Source: Algibacter luteus (lineage in GTDB: Bacteria; Bacteroidota; Bacteroidia; Flavobacteriales; Flavobacteriaceae). From it: a DNA stretch of 64,000 nt. Every line of letters starts with the position of its first letter. Position 1 is the first letter of the stretch. The stretch is from NCBI RefSeq assembly GCF_900141715.1, contig NZ_FQYK01000005.1, positions 1 through 64,000 on the forward strand, given 5' to 3'. Positions 27,371-36,542 of this stretch are shown one piece after another. A program made the position numbers and the translations under genes. A model generated the notes under the pieces. The model was not told the DNA's origin. It was given only the letters and a program-made list of their open reading frames with translations, and searched no databases.

Positions 27371-28072
27371 ATGCTCAAGATTCATCAGCTTCATAAATCT
27401 TACCCAATTGGAGACTCAAGTTTACATGTTTTAAAAGGAATAGATCTTAATGTTGAAGATGGAGAAATGGTTGCCATAATGGGGTCTTCTGGTTCCGGAA
27501 AATCTACTTTATTAAATATTATAGGCATGTTAGACGAGGCCGATTCTGGGGATTATATTCTAGATGGATTGCCAATAAAAAACCTTACCGAAAAGAAAGC
27601 TGCCGTTTATAGAAACAAATTTTTAGGATTTATTTTTCAATCCTTTAACCTCATTAATTATAAAAATGCACTTGAAAATGTAGCACTTCCACTATATTAT
27701 CAAGGGATGAAACGAAAAGAGCGTCAAGAAAAAGCCTTATTTCATTTAGGAAAAGTAGGTTTAACAGATTGGGCTAAACACTTACCTAAAGAATTATCGG
27801 GAGGGCAGAAACAGCGTGTTGCCATTGCAAGAGCGCTAGCAGCAAATCCTAAATTATTATTGGCCGATGAGCCTACGGGAGCTTTAGATTCTGCAACTTC
27901 ACACGAAATTATGGCGTTTATTCAACAATTGAATGATGAGGGCAAAACTATATTAATGGTAACTCACGAAGAAGATATTGCCAATATGTGTAAGCGAATT
28001 GTAAGACTTAAAGATGGCGTAATTATGGAAGATGAAAAAGTAAATCAAGTAAGAGCGCAAGAACATGTTTGA
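27371..28072 (+). CDS. MacB-type ABC transporter ATP-binding protein
   Basis: The 233 residues have all ABC motifs in order: Walker A GSSGSGKST, Q-loop FQSFNL, signature LSGGQKQR, Walker B LLLADEPTGALD and the H-loop VTHEED. The LolD/MacB subclass is indicated by the LHVLKGIDL start and NIIGMLDEADSG. Two FtsX/MacB permeases, an adaptor and a TolC protein follow, so the genes form a complete tripartite efflux system. The stop overlaps the first permease start by 8 bp. Confidence 0.94.
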   Translation: MLKIHQLHKSYPIGDSSLHVLKGIDLNVEDGEMVAIMGSSGSGKSTLLNIIGMLDEADSGDYILDGLPIKNLTEKKAAVYRNKFLGFIFQSFNLINYKNALENVALPLYYQGMKRKERQEKALFHLGKVGLTDWAKHLPKELSGGQKQRVAIARALAANPKLLLADEPTGALDSATSHEIMAFIQQLNDEGKTILMVTHEEDIANMCKRIVRLKDGVIMEDEKVNQVRAQEHV

Positions 28073-29294
28073 TATAGACCTTTGGCGCGAAATATTTCAG
28101 AGTATTAATAAAAACAGAACTAGAAGCTTACTTTCTGGATTTACTGTGGCTTTTGCTATTTTGTTATTTACTATTTTATTTGGTATTGCCAACGGTTTAC
28201 AAAACACATTTGCCGAAGCATTTGTTGATGATGCTAATAATGCCATTTTTATAAATTCAGGAAGAACAACAAAAGCACATAAAGGAAATCAAGTTGGAAG
28301 ACAAATTCAATTTAAAAATGAAGATTTCGATTATGTAAAAGATGAATTTGATGAAAAAATAGAGTTTATAACTGCTAGAATCTATAAAAATTTTCAAGCT
28401 TCATTTCGAGGTGAGCAAAATGTTTATGATGTGCGTGCAGTGCACCCAGACCATCAATTTCTCGAAAAAACTAAAATAAAAGAAGGGCGTTATATTAATC
28501 AAAACGACTTAAATAATAAAACCAAAGTAGTTGTTATTGGGCGTTTGGTTGAAGACGATTTATTTCTAAAAACAACCGCTTTAGGCAAATATTTAAACCT
28601 TGGAGGTATACAATTTAAAGTCGTAGGTATTTTTACTGATGATGGTGGCGATAATGAAGAACGAAAAATTTACATACCAGTTTCTACTGCGCAATATCTT
28701 TATGGTAATAATGATTATCTGGACCAAATTAATCTTACCTACAATCCTGAACTTAATTATGATCAAGCTTTAGCCTTTAGCACTTTAATTACAAAAAAAC
28801 TAAAGAATCGTTTTTCAGTTGCTAGAAGTGATCAAAGAGCAATTCGTGTGCGAAATATGGCTGAAGGGACAAAAGCGGTAAGCCAAATGACGGTGGGATT
28901 AACATTCATCATCCTAGTTATTGGTTTCGGAACTTTAATAGCCGGAATAGTTGGTATTAGTAATATCATGATTTTTATTGTTAAAGAACGTACCAAAGAA
29001 ATAGGCATTCGTAAAGCCTTGGGTGCTTCTCCTAAATCTATAGTATCCATAATCTTAATTGAGTCTATCATTATTACGGCAATTGCAGGTTATGTTGGAT
29101 TGCTTATTGGTGTGGGTGTTTTAGAATTAGTAGGTCCGAGCTTGAAAGAATATTTTATAAAAGACCCAGGTGTTGGCAATGGGTTAGTTATTGGTGCAAC
29201 TCTTACATTAATAATTGCTGGAGCAATTGCAGGATATATTCCTGCTAAAAAAGCATCCCAAATTAAACCTATAATTGCTTTAAGAAATGATTAA
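28065..29294 (+). CDS. ABC transporter permease, MacB/FtsX type (first)
   Basis: The 409-residue protein has an N-terminal helix (SLLSGFTVAFAILLFTILFG), a large periplasmic MacB-type domain (about 50-270), then three C-terminal helices of the FtsX family preceded by KERTKEIGIRKALGASP. MacB-type permeases move substrates by mechanotransmission from periplasm to a TolC channel. It overlaps the ATPase gene and is 2 bp before the second permease. The two probably form a heterodimer. Confidence 0.92.
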   Translation: MFDIDLWREIFQSINKNRTRSLLSGFTVAFAILLFTILFGIANGLQNTFAEAFVDDANNAIFINSGRTTKAHKGNQVGRQIQFKNEDFDYVKDEFDEKIEFITARIYKNFQASFRGEQNVYDVRAVHPDHQFLEKTKIKEGRYINQNDLNNKTKVVVIGRLVEDDLFLKTTALGKYLNLGGIQFKVVGIFTDDGGDNEERKIYIPVSTAQYLYGNNDYLDQINLTYNPELNYDQALAFSTLITKKLKNRFSVARSDQRAIRVRNMAEGTKAVSQMTVGLTFIILVIGFGTLIAGIVGISNIMIFIVKERTKEIGIRKALGASPKSIVSIILIESIIITAIAGYVGLLIGVGVLELVGPSLKEYFIKDPGVGNGLVIGATLTLIIAGAIAGYIPAKKASQIKPIIALRND

Positions 29295-29296
29295 AC

Positions 29297-30541
29297 ATGT
29301 TTAGATTTTTATTCGATAGAGATACATGGCAAGAGGTTTTTGATAGCTTTAGTAAAAACAAACTAAGGTCTATACTAACTATGGTTGGTGTTTGGTGGGG
29401 GATTTTACTTTTAATTGGGCTTTTAGGGTCTGCGCGAGGTTTAGAGAATTCATTCAACCGTTTGTTTGGAAGTTTTGCAACAAATAGTGTATTTGTTTGG
29501 GGACAAAGTACAAGTAAACCTTTCATGGGCTTTCAAGAAGGAAGGCAAGTGAAACTATCGTTATCTGATGCCAAAAAAGTTGAAGAAAATGTAGAAGGGA
29601 TTGAGTTTTTAGTGCCTCGAAATCAAAATCAAGCCACTGTGGTTAGAAACTTTCTATCGGGTTCTTTTGGAATAAATGGTGATTACCCATTGCTAGATCA
29701 GGTCCAGAAGAAGAATTTAATACATGGCAGATTTATAAATCAGAATGATATCGACGATAATAAAAAAGTAGTAGTTATTTCCGAAGATGCCTATAAGCAA
29801 CTTTTTGAAAAAGACGAAATGCCAATAGGAGAATACATTGAAATTAATAATATAAACTTTATGGTAATAGGAATGTTTGAGAACGGTAATGTTAATATGG
29901 GGCCAACCTCAGATATGCACATACCTTTTACAACGTTTCAGCAAATTTACAATCAAGGCGATCGTATAGGATGGATGATGATTACTGGAAAACCTGAATA
30001 TGATATCAAACAAATTGAAGAAGACGCCAAATTATTATTAAAAAATCTAAATAAAATCCACCCTAAAGACTCCCGTGCTTTTGGCAGTTTTAATTTAGGC
30101 AAAGAGTTTGCAAAAATCACAGGTTTTTTAACAGGAATGCAGTTTTTAACATGGTTTGTTGGTATTGCAACTTTAATTGCGGGGGTGTTTGCTATTGGAA
30201 ATATCTTACTCATAACCGTAAAAGAACGTACCAAAGAAATTGGAGTGCGAAGGGCTTTAGGAGCAACACCCTTTGAAATAAAACGTCAAATTGTTGTAGA
30301 AGCAGTATTTCTAACCATAGTAGCTGGAATTTTTGGAATTATAACAGGGGGTTGGATATTAATTGGTCTTGATGCTGCATTCGGGCAAGGTGACGATGCA
30401 GCTATTGTTAATGCGTCTGTATCGATTTCAGTTGTATTTATAGCATTAGTCATATTAGTAATTTTAGGAACATTGATAGGTTTAATACCGGCATTTAAAG
30501 CAACAAGCGTGAAACCCATTGAAGCATTGCGAGAAGAATAA
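29297..30541 (+). CDS. ABC transporter permease, MacB/FtsX type (second)
   Basis: The 414-residue paralogue of the preceding gene has the same layout: N-terminal helix (SILTMVGVWWGILLLIGLLG), periplasmic domain, and three C-terminal helices with KERTKEIGVRRALGATP. The paired but divergent permeases suggest a heterodimeric transporter, unlike the homodimeric MacB. A gap of 89 bp separates it from the adaptor gene. Substrate is unknown. Confidence 0.92.
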   Translation: MFRFLFDRDTWQEVFDSFSKNKLRSILTMVGVWWGILLLIGLLGSARGLENSFNRLFGSFATNSVFVWGQSTSKPFMGFQEGRQVKLSLSDAKKVEENVEGIEFLVPRNQNQATVVRNFLSGSFGINGDYPLLDQVQKKNLIHGRFINQNDIDDNKKVVVISEDAYKQLFEKDEMPIGEYIEINNINFMVIGMFENGNVNMGPTSDMHIPFTTFQQIYNQGDRIGWMMITGKPEYDIKQIEEDAKLLLKNLNKIHPKDSRAFGSFNLGKEFAKITGFLTGMQFLTWFVGIATLIAGVFAIGNILLITVKERTKEIGVRRALGATPFEIKRQIVVEAVFLTIVAGIFGIITGGWILIGLDAAFGQGDDAAIVNASVSISVVFIALVILVILGTLIGLIPAFKATSVKPIEALREE

Positions 30542-30630
30542 ACAATCAAAAAATAAACACTCTAAAGTTTAAATGTTAATTTCTGTAAAAGAGTTTCATT
30601 TAAAAAATTAGAAAAAACAAGAATAACCAA

Positions 30631-31749
30631 ATGAATAAAACAGTAAAAATTATTTTAGTATTAGTTGCTATAATTGCATTAGCATTCGTGTTGAAGTATT
30701 TTAAAGATGCCAACTCAAAAGATGTGGTTGATTATAAAGTTGAAGAACCCTTTTACAGTTCTATTGATACCAAAGCGGTAGCAACAGGAAAATTAAATCC
30801 AGAAGAAGAAATTGAACTAAAACCTCAAATATCTGGTATTGTAGATAAAATTCTTGTAGAAGAAGGTGATAAAGTTAAGAAAGGAGACTTAATTGCAACT
30901 ATTAGAGTGGTGCCGAATGAGCAGAATTTAGTGAGTGCCAAAAGTAGAATTGCAACAGCTAAATTATCTTATGATAATGCTAAAATTCTCTACGACCGAA
31001 ACAAAACTTTATTTGAAAAAGGTGTGATTTCGCAACAAGATTTTGAGAATAGTGAGCTCTCTTTCAATCAAGCCAAAGAATCATTGGGGCAAGCCCAAAA
31101 CGACTATCAAATTATTAAACGAGGATCTATTTCTGGTGGAAGTTCAGCGAATACAAATATTGTAGCTCAAATTCCAGGTACAATTTTGGAAATCCCGGTT
31201 CGTGAAGGCGATCAAGTAATACAAAGTAATAATTTCAATGCAGGTACGACTATTGCAACCATAGCAGATATGAGTTTAATGATTTTTGAGGGTAAGTTGG
31301 ATGAAGCAGAAGTTGGAAAAGTAGAGGAAGGCAAAGAAATAAAAGTGATTTTGGGTGCTATAAAAGACAAAGAATTTCCTGCCATATTAACTTTTGTTGC
31401 ACCTAAAGGTATCGAAGAAAATGGTGCTGTACAATTTACAATTAAAGCGGATGTTAAAATTGATTCGATAACCAATATCAGAGCAGGTTATAGTGCTAAC
31501 GCAGAAATTGAAATTGAAAGTAAAGATAGCGTTCTAGTTATTAGAGAAGCACTTTTACAATACAACAGAATTACTGAAAAACCTTTTGTAGAAATTATGA
31601 CTGGCGATAATAAATTCGAGAAAGAAAATGTGGAGCTAGGACTTTCAGATGGTATTAATGTTGAAATTACTGAAGGCGTAAAAGAAGGAGATAAAATTAA
31701 AGTTTGGAATAAAGCATCAAAAGATAATGAAGATGAAGAAGAAGAATAA
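30631..31749 (+). CDS. Periplasmic adaptor (HlyD/MacA type) of the efflux system
   Basis: The 372-residue protein has an N-terminal membrane helix (about 5-22), a biotinyl-lipoyl-like half motif (LKPQISGIVDKILVEEGDKV), an alpha-helical hairpin (about 95-160), a beta-barrel domain and a MacA-like C-terminal part. The acidic tail (DNEDEEEE) is odd but short. Adaptors bridge the inner-membrane transporter to TolC. The TolC gene starts 2 bp after the stop. Confidence 0.92.
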   Translation: MNKTVKIILVLVAIIALAFVLKYFKDANSKDVVDYKVEEPFYSSIDTKAVATGKLNPEEEIELKPQISGIVDKILVEEGDKVKKGDLIATIRVVPNEQNLVSAKSRIATAKLSYDNAKILYDRNKTLFEKGVISQQDFENSELSFNQAKESLGQAQNDYQIIKRGSISGGSSANTNIVAQIPGTILEIPVREGDQVIQSNNFNAGTTIATIADMSLMIFEGKLDEAEVGKVEEGKEIKVILGAIKDKEFPAILTFVAPKGIEENGAVQFTIKADVKIDSITNIRAGYSANAEIEIESKDSVLVIREALLQYNRITEKPFVEIMTGDNKFEKENVELGLSDGINVEITEGVKEGDKIKVWNKASKDNEDEEEE

Positions 31750-31750
31750 T

Positions 31751-33079
31751 ATGAAACAATCCATTTTAGTATTTGCACTTCTAGTTTGTTCATTATGTTC
31801 TTTTGCACAACAGAAAATATGGACTTTACAAGAATGCGTAAATCATGCATTAGAAAATAATATTTCGATTAAGCAAGGTCAAAACACCTTATTAATAAAT
31901 GATGAAGATATTACAGCTGCCAAAGGTCAGTTTCTACCTTCGTTTTCCGGAAGTATGGGAGAGCGAATGAGCATTGGTTCTGGATTTGATCCTGTAACCA
32001 ACCAACGTATCAATAATCAAACAACACATTCATTTAATTATAATTTAAGTATTAGTCAGAATGTGTTTAACGGTTTTAGGACTTTAAACTTGTATAAGCA
32101 ATCGCAGTTAACCCGCGAGACTAACGAGCTAGAACTAAACAGAATTAAAGATGATATTTCTTTAAATGTAGTTAATGCCTATTTAAACGTTTTGTTTAAT
32201 AAGGAAACGCTAGAAACGGCAACGGCTCAGTACGCATTTAGTGAAAAACAATTGAGTCAAGTTCAATCATTGGTTGATGCTGGTGTGCAACCTAAAGCCA
32301 ATATATATGATGCAGAAGCAACCTTAAGTCGAGATGCACAACAGGTTACTCTAGCAGAAAATAGTTTTAATTTATCACTACTGTCTTTATCTCAATTACT
32401 ACAAGTTCCGTTTAATGGATTTAATGTTGAAATTATAGAAATTGATAGTCCTTCGGAAGCATTACTTTACACCAGTGTCTCACCCGTTTTAAATTATGCT
32501 CTTGAAAATAGAAATGAGATAAAAGTAGCCGAAAAGAATATTGAAAATTCTCTAATTGGAACAGAAATTTCTAAATCGGGTTATTATCCTTCTGTAAACC
32601 TTGGCTATGGATTCGGATCAGTTTGGAGTGAATCAAAAAATGATTTTGTTAAACAAGCCTTTTTTAGAGAACTTGACTTATTTAAAGGACACAATATTAG
32701 CTTGAACGTAAATATTCCTATTTTTTCGAGGTTTCAAAATAAAACAGCGGTAGCTAAATCTCGAATTCAAGAAGAAAATAGCAAACTGAATTTAGAGCAG
32801 GCCAAGTTGAATTTAGAATCAAATATACAGCGGGCTTTTACAGATGCTCAGGCTGCTTTTAAAGCTTTTGAGGCTGCTAAAAAATCGTTGGAATCTCAAA
32901 CATTGGCATTTAACAATTCAAAAGAACGCTATGATATTGGAGCCATGACAGCTTTTGATTTGGAACAGGCCCGAGTGCAGCTTATTAACGCTGAATCTTC
33001 TTTAATAAATGCGAAATATGATTTTGTTTTCAAGACTAAAGTTTTAGACTTTTACATGGGAAAATCATTGACCAATTAA
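31751..33079 (+). CDS. TolC family outer-membrane efflux protein
   Basis: I chose ATG 31751 because it opens a standard signal peptide (MKQSILVFALLVCSLCSFAQ); an ATG 24 bases upstream lies inside the adaptor gene. The 442-residue product has the two long helical repeats of TolC, with LTQ-type motifs (IWTLQECVNHALENN; NAYLNVLFNKETLETA; ERYDIGAMTAFDLEQARVQL). It forms the outer-membrane exit duct of the MacB-type pump encoded just upstream. tsaB begins one base downstream. Confidence 0.94.
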   Translation: MKQSILVFALLVCSLCSFAQQKIWTLQECVNHALENNISIKQGQNTLLINDEDITAAKGQFLPSFSGSMGERMSIGSGFDPVTNQRINNQTTHSFNYNLSISQNVFNGFRTLNLYKQSQLTRETNELELNRIKDDISLNVVNAYLNVLFNKETLETATAQYAFSEKQLSQVQSLVDAGVQPKANIYDAEATLSRDAQQVTLAENSFNLSLLSLSQLLQVPFNGFNVEIIEIDSPSEALLYTSVSPVLNYALENRNEIKVAEKNIENSLIGTEISKSGYYPSVNLGYGFGSVWSESKNDFVKQAFFRELDLFKGHNISLNVNIPIFSRFQNKTAVAKSRIQEENSKLNLEQAKLNLESNIQRAFTDAQAAFKAFEAAKKSLESQTLAFNNSKERYDIGAMTAFDLEQARVQLINAESSLINAKYDFVFKTKVLDFYMGKSLTN

Positions 33080-33080
33080 T

Positions 33081-33752
33081 ATGGCTTTAATTTTAAGTTT
33101 AGAAACAGCTACAACGAATTGCTCAGTTGCACTTTCAAATAATGGCAAAACCATTGCTATTAAAGAAGATAACGACAAAGGTTATTCGCATGCAGAACGA
33201 CTTCATGTTTATATTGACGCTGTTTTAAAAGAAGCTGGAGTAAACGCAAACGATTTGGATGCCATAGCCGTTAGTAAAGGCCCTGGTTCTTACACAGGGC
33301 TGCGAATAGGCGTGTCTGCAGCAAAAGGATTGAGCTATGCTTTAGAGAAACCCTTAATTTCTATTCCTACACTAGAGGCTTTATCGCAACAAGTTAAAAA
33401 TGATGATGGTGTTATTGTATCCATGCTTGATGCCCGACGTATGGAAGTGTATTCAGCGATTTACAGTTCTAATCATAATGAAATTAGAGAAACAAAGGCT
33501 CAAATTTTAGATAAAACCTCCTTTACTAGCTATTTAAATCAAGGCAAAGTTTATTTTATAGGGAATGGTGTTGAGAAAACAAAAACCTTAATTAATAACC
33601 TGAACGCCATTTTTATTGAGGGTAAATTACCTTCAGCAAATGAATTGGGTTTACTGGCATTTAATAAATACAAAATAAGCGACTTTGAAGATGTCGCTTA
33701 TTTTGAACCTTATTATTTAAAAGATTTTGTGGCTCTGAAACCTAAATCTTAA
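33081..33752 (+). CDS. tsaB: tRNA threonylcarbamoyladenosine biosynthesis protein TsaB
   Basis: The 223-residue protein has ILSLETATTNCSVAL at the N-terminus and the signature VSKGPGSYTGLRIGVSAAKG, typical of TsaB (YeaZ). TsaB is the inactive partner that activates TsaD for making t6A37 in ANN-decoding tRNAs. It begins one base after the TolC gene, and its last four bases overlap the 3' end of the convergent mscS-type gene. Confidence 0.95.
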   Translation: MALILSLETATTNCSVALSNNGKTIAIKEDNDKGYSHAERLHVYIDAVLKEAGVNANDLDAIAVSKGPGSYTGLRIGVSAAKGLSYALEKPLISIPTLEALSQQVKNDDGVIVSMLDARRMEVYSAIYSSNHNEIRETKAQILDKTSFTSYLNQGKVYFIGNGVEKTKTLINNLNAIFIEGKLPSANELGLLAFNKYKISDFEDVAYFEPYYLKDFVALKPKS

Positions 33753-34564
33753 GCGTTTTTACGTATTTCAACTTGATGAGGATAAGGAATATCAATACCT
33801 GCAGCATCAAGAGCTTCCTTAGTTTGTTCTGTTACATCAAAATAAACTGCCCAATAATCTGCAGTTTCACACCAAGGTCTTACGGCAAAATTAATAGAAC
33901 TATCTGCTAATTCTATAACGGTAACAGAAGGCGCAGGATCTTTTAGGATTTTTGGATGTGAGGTTAAAACATTCATTAAAACCTCTTTAGTTTTTTTAAT
34001 ATCAGAATCATATCCAACACCAAAAATTAAGTCTACACGTCTGGTTCCTTCAGTAGAATAATTAATTATATTACCGTTTGATAAGGTTCCATTTGGGATT
34101 ATAATTTCTTTATTAGAGAGCCCAGTAAGTTTGGTGGTAAAGATTTCAATTTGCTTAACCACACCTATTTCGCCTTGAGCTTCAATTAAATCACCAATTT
34201 TTATTGGTTTAAAAATCATAAGTAAAACACCACCTGCAAAATTCCCTAAAGACCCTTGTAATGCTAAACCTATTGCTAAACCAGCAGCAGCTAAAATGGC
34301 TGCAAACGATGTGGTTTCAACGCCAACAGTGCCAAGAACAACTACTATTAACACTATTTTTAATATCCATTTTAAAAGGTTCATTAAAAACTTTTTCAGA
34401 CTAACATCATAATCTGCTTCTTCCATGGCTTTTCTTAAGCCTTTTAATATTAGCTTAATAACCCAAGAACCAATAATCCAAATGATTATGGCCCCAATAA
34501 TTTTTAAACCATATTCTAAAATTAAATCAATCCATTTTTCAGCATCAATACTTTCTAAATCCAT
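33749..34564 (-). CDS. Small-conductance mechanosensitive channel (MscS family)
   Basis: The 271-residue protein has the MscS core only: three membrane helices with the pore-lining TM3 AAGLAIGLALQGSLGNFAGG, then the beta domain (FKPIKIGDLIEAQGEIG, LSNKEIIIPNGTLSNG) and an alpha-beta C-terminal domain. Such channels open on membrane tension and release solutes on osmotic downshock. It converges on tsaB with a 4-bp overlap. Confidence 0.95.
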   Translation of the reverse strand: MDLESIDAEKWIDLILEYGLKIIGAIIIWIIGSWVIKLILKGLRKAMEEADYDVSLKKFLMNLLKWILKIVLIVVVLGTVGVETTSFAAILAAAGLAIGLALQGSLGNFAGGVLLMIFKPIKIGDLIEAQGEIGVVKQIEIFTTKLTGLSNKEIIIPNGTLSNGNIINYSTEGTRRVDLIFGVGYDSDIKKTKEVLMNVLTSHPKILKDPAPSVTVIELADSSINFAVRPWCETADYWAVYFDVTEQTKEALDAAGIDIPYPHQVEIRKNA

Positions 34565-34649
34565 ATTTTATGTTTTAATTCGATAATATACAAAACTAGC
34601 ACTACCAGAAACTTCAAGCGAACTATTAAAGTGAATAAATTGTTAAAAT

Positions 34650-35003
34650 TTAAATTACAACACTTATTAATGCTAGAATAGCAGGAATAGCTTGAATGTA
34701 AAATAATTTTATTTTTTTAGTTGAATAGGCGCCATATATGCCTGCAATGATAACACAAATTAAAAAGAACATGGTTGTGTTTATGTCTTTTTGAATCAAT
34801 GAGAAGATCAGGCCTGCTGCTAAAAATCCGTTATAAAGTCCTTGGTTTGCAGCTAATACTTTAGTTTCTTCTGCAAATTGTTTAGATTTTAAACCAAATG
34901 CTTTAATACCTTTAGGCTTAGTCCACATAAACATTTCTAAAAATAAAAAGTAAAAATGTTCTACTGCAACAAAACAGATTAATATGCTGGTAATAAGTGT
35001 CAT
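34650..35003 (-). CDS. DUF1304 family membrane protein
   Basis: The 117-residue protein has four membrane helices and the family start VEHFYFLFLEMFMWTKPKG. DUF1304 proteins are small membrane proteins of unknown function. It stands alone on the minus strand between mscS and dodecin genes, separated from each by about 85 and 170 bp. Confidence 0.88.
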   Translation of the reverse strand: MTLITSILICFVAVEHFYFLFLEMFMWTKPKGIKAFGLKSKQFAEETKVLAANQGLYNGFLAAGLIFSLIQKDINTTMFFLICVIIAGIYGAYSTKKIKLFYIQAIPAILALISVVI

Positions 35004-35122
35004 GGTTTCAAATTTTTTAAAAACTAAATTACACTTTACGAAATTTCCAATAGTTCATAACGGTTAATTGAAATAAGTAATTAATAATTGCATTTAGATC
35101 AAAGTTAACTATTTTTAAATAC

Positions 35123-35150
35123 AAAAAAGCGCTCATAATTATGAACGCTT
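35123..35150 (-). terminator. Terminator after the dodecin gene
   Basis: Read on the minus strand, AAGCGTTCAT and ATGAGCGCTT pair with one wobble around AATT and are followed by a T run. It lies 25 bp after the dodecin stop. Confidence 0.8.
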
Positions 35151-35174
35151 CGAATCCTAATAAAGAGGTGAAAT

Positions 35175-35375
35175 TTAATCTACCTCAAAAGTGATTTTTA
35201 CATTTACTCTAAATTCTGTAACCTCACCATCCTTTACACTTGCACTTTGGTCTTGTACATAAACCGAACGTATATTTTTAAGGCTTTTTGAGGCGTGTTT
35301 CACTGCTTTCTTAGTTGCGTCTTCCCAACTTTTGTCTGAATTTGATAATACTTCAATTACTTTTAATACTGCCAT
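35175..35375 (-). CDS. Dodecin family flavin-binding protein
   Basis: The 66-residue protein matches dodecin in full length, with VIEVLSNSDKSWEDATKKAV, the later IRSVYVQDQSASV and the final strand FRVNVKITFEVD. Dodecins form hollow dodecamers that store or buffer flavins. It has its own terminator and is probably monocistronic. Confidence 0.93.
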   Translation of the reverse strand: MAVLKVIEVLSNSDKSWEDATKKAVKHASKSLKNIRSVYVQDQSASVKDGEVTEFRVNVKITFEVD

Positions 35376-35465
35376 GGTCTTATACTATTTTAATTAGTTA
35401 TTAAATAAAAAACCGATTAAGGTCTTATATTTTTGACACTATTATTTATGATAAGTCACAGATAA

Positions 35466-36368
35466 TTAACCATTAATTGCCTCAACAGTTTCTACTTTTC
35501 CTGGAAGCATTTCTTTTAGCATATTTTCTATACCGCTTTTTAAGGTGTAGGTAGAAGAAGGACAACCGCTACAAGCACCTTGAAGCATCACACTAACGTT
35601 CTTTTCGTCAGAATTATAGGCAATAAATTGAATGTTACCACCATCACTGGCAACCGCAGGTTTCACATATTCTTCAAGTATATTTACTATTTCTTTTGAA
35701 ATATCGTCAAGCGCTTCATAGTTTTTATCAAGTTGCTTAGTAGATTTTTGTAATGTCTCTTCTGCTCCTGGCAAAACAACATCTTTTCCAGACTCGATAT
35801 AATTTCTAATAAATTCTCGAATTTCAATGGTAATATCCTGCCATTCTGTAATGTCAAATTTTGTTACCGATACGTAGTTTTCATCTATAAAAACACTTTT
35901 CACAAAAGGAAAATGGAATAACTCTGTAGCTAACGGCGAATGTTTGGCTTCTTGAATTGAAGTAAATTCAAATAAGGCAGTTACAATCTTTTTGTTCGCA
36001 ACAAACTTCATCACCGCTGGGTTAGGTGTGCTTTCTGCATAAACTGTAACGGGTACTTTTTTCGTTGCAGCAGTATTCTCAACCACAATTCCACCGTCAT
36101 TTAAATAAGCCTCAATCTGCTCTGCAACCTCATCTTGCACATCATTCCACTCTACAATATTATAACGTTCTACAGCTATAAAATTTCCAGAAATATAAAC
36201 TTTCTTTACAAAGGGCAAATAGAATAATTGTTGAGCTAATGGCGATTCTTTTGCTTCGTCTATGTTATTAAACTCAAAACTCTGATGTTGAGTAATAAAT
36301 TGATTTACCTCAAATTTTACAATGGCTTTATTTGACGTTTCTTGCACAGAAACCTTGAAAGTGTTCAT
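35466..36368 (-). CDS. NifU-family iron-sulfur scaffold with two N-terminal Nfu domains
   Basis: The 300-residue protein has two tandem copies of the Nfu N-terminal domain (about 1-95 and 105-200). Their matching segments are SPLAQQLFYLPFVKKVYI and SPLATELFHFPFVKSVFI. A C-terminal NifU domain (about 220-300) carries the cluster-binding CSGCPSS motif. Nfu proteins carry Fe-S clusters to target enzymes. The duplicated N-domain is the notable feature. A -7 element lies about 15 bp upstream of the start. Confidence 0.93.
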   Translation of the reverse strand: MNTFKVSVQETSNKAIVKFEVNQFITQHQSFEFNNIDEAKESPLAQQLFYLPFVKKVYISGNFIAVERYNIVEWNDVQDEVAEQIEAYLNDGGIVVENTAATKKVPVTVYAESTPNPAVMKFVANKKIVTALFEFTSIQEAKHSPLATELFHFPFVKSVFIDENYVSVTKFDITEWQDITIEIREFIRNYIESGKDVVLPGAEETLQKSTKQLDKNYEALDDISKEIVNILEEYVKPAVASDGGNIQFIAYNSDEKNVSVMLQGACSGCPSSTYTLKSGIENMLKEMLPGKVETVEAING

Positions 36369-36384
36369 TTCAGCTAATTTTTTA

Positions 36385-36392
36385 CAAAAATA
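36385..36392 (-). promoter_or_regulatory. -7 promoter element of the nfu-type gene
   Basis: On the minus strand TATTTTTG matches TAnnTTTG, 16 bp upstream of the start codon, giving a very short leader. Confidence 0.55.
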
Positions 36393-36450
36393 CTAAAAGA
36401 AAACTTTACTTATCCATATATTTGAGTTTTGTTGCCCGTTAATAAAGGCT

Positions 36451-36480
36451 AAAAAGATAAAGGTTAACTTTATCTTTTTT
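36451..36480. other. Terminator-like hairpin between two divergent genes
   Basis: AAAAAGATAAAG and CTTTATCTTTTTT form a 12-base stem with a 4-base loop and T run on either strand. It lies between the divergent starts at 36368 and 36543, where no gene needs a terminator, so its role is unclear. Confidence 0.6.
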
Positions 36481-36542
36481 ATGTGTAATTTTTTAATAAT
36501 CAAGACGTTTGTATATAACTACATCTACTTGGTAGAAAATTT

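Noticed and set aside
31488-31850. Minus-strand frame of 120 codons across the adaptor/TolC junction
   Set aside because: It is antisense to two clear genes and rich in serine and leucine from reversed acidic codons.
35131-35160. tRNA-like ending (CGAATCC) near the dodecin terminator
   Set aside because: No acceptor, D or anticodon arms can be formed; the sequence is explained by the terminator hairpin.
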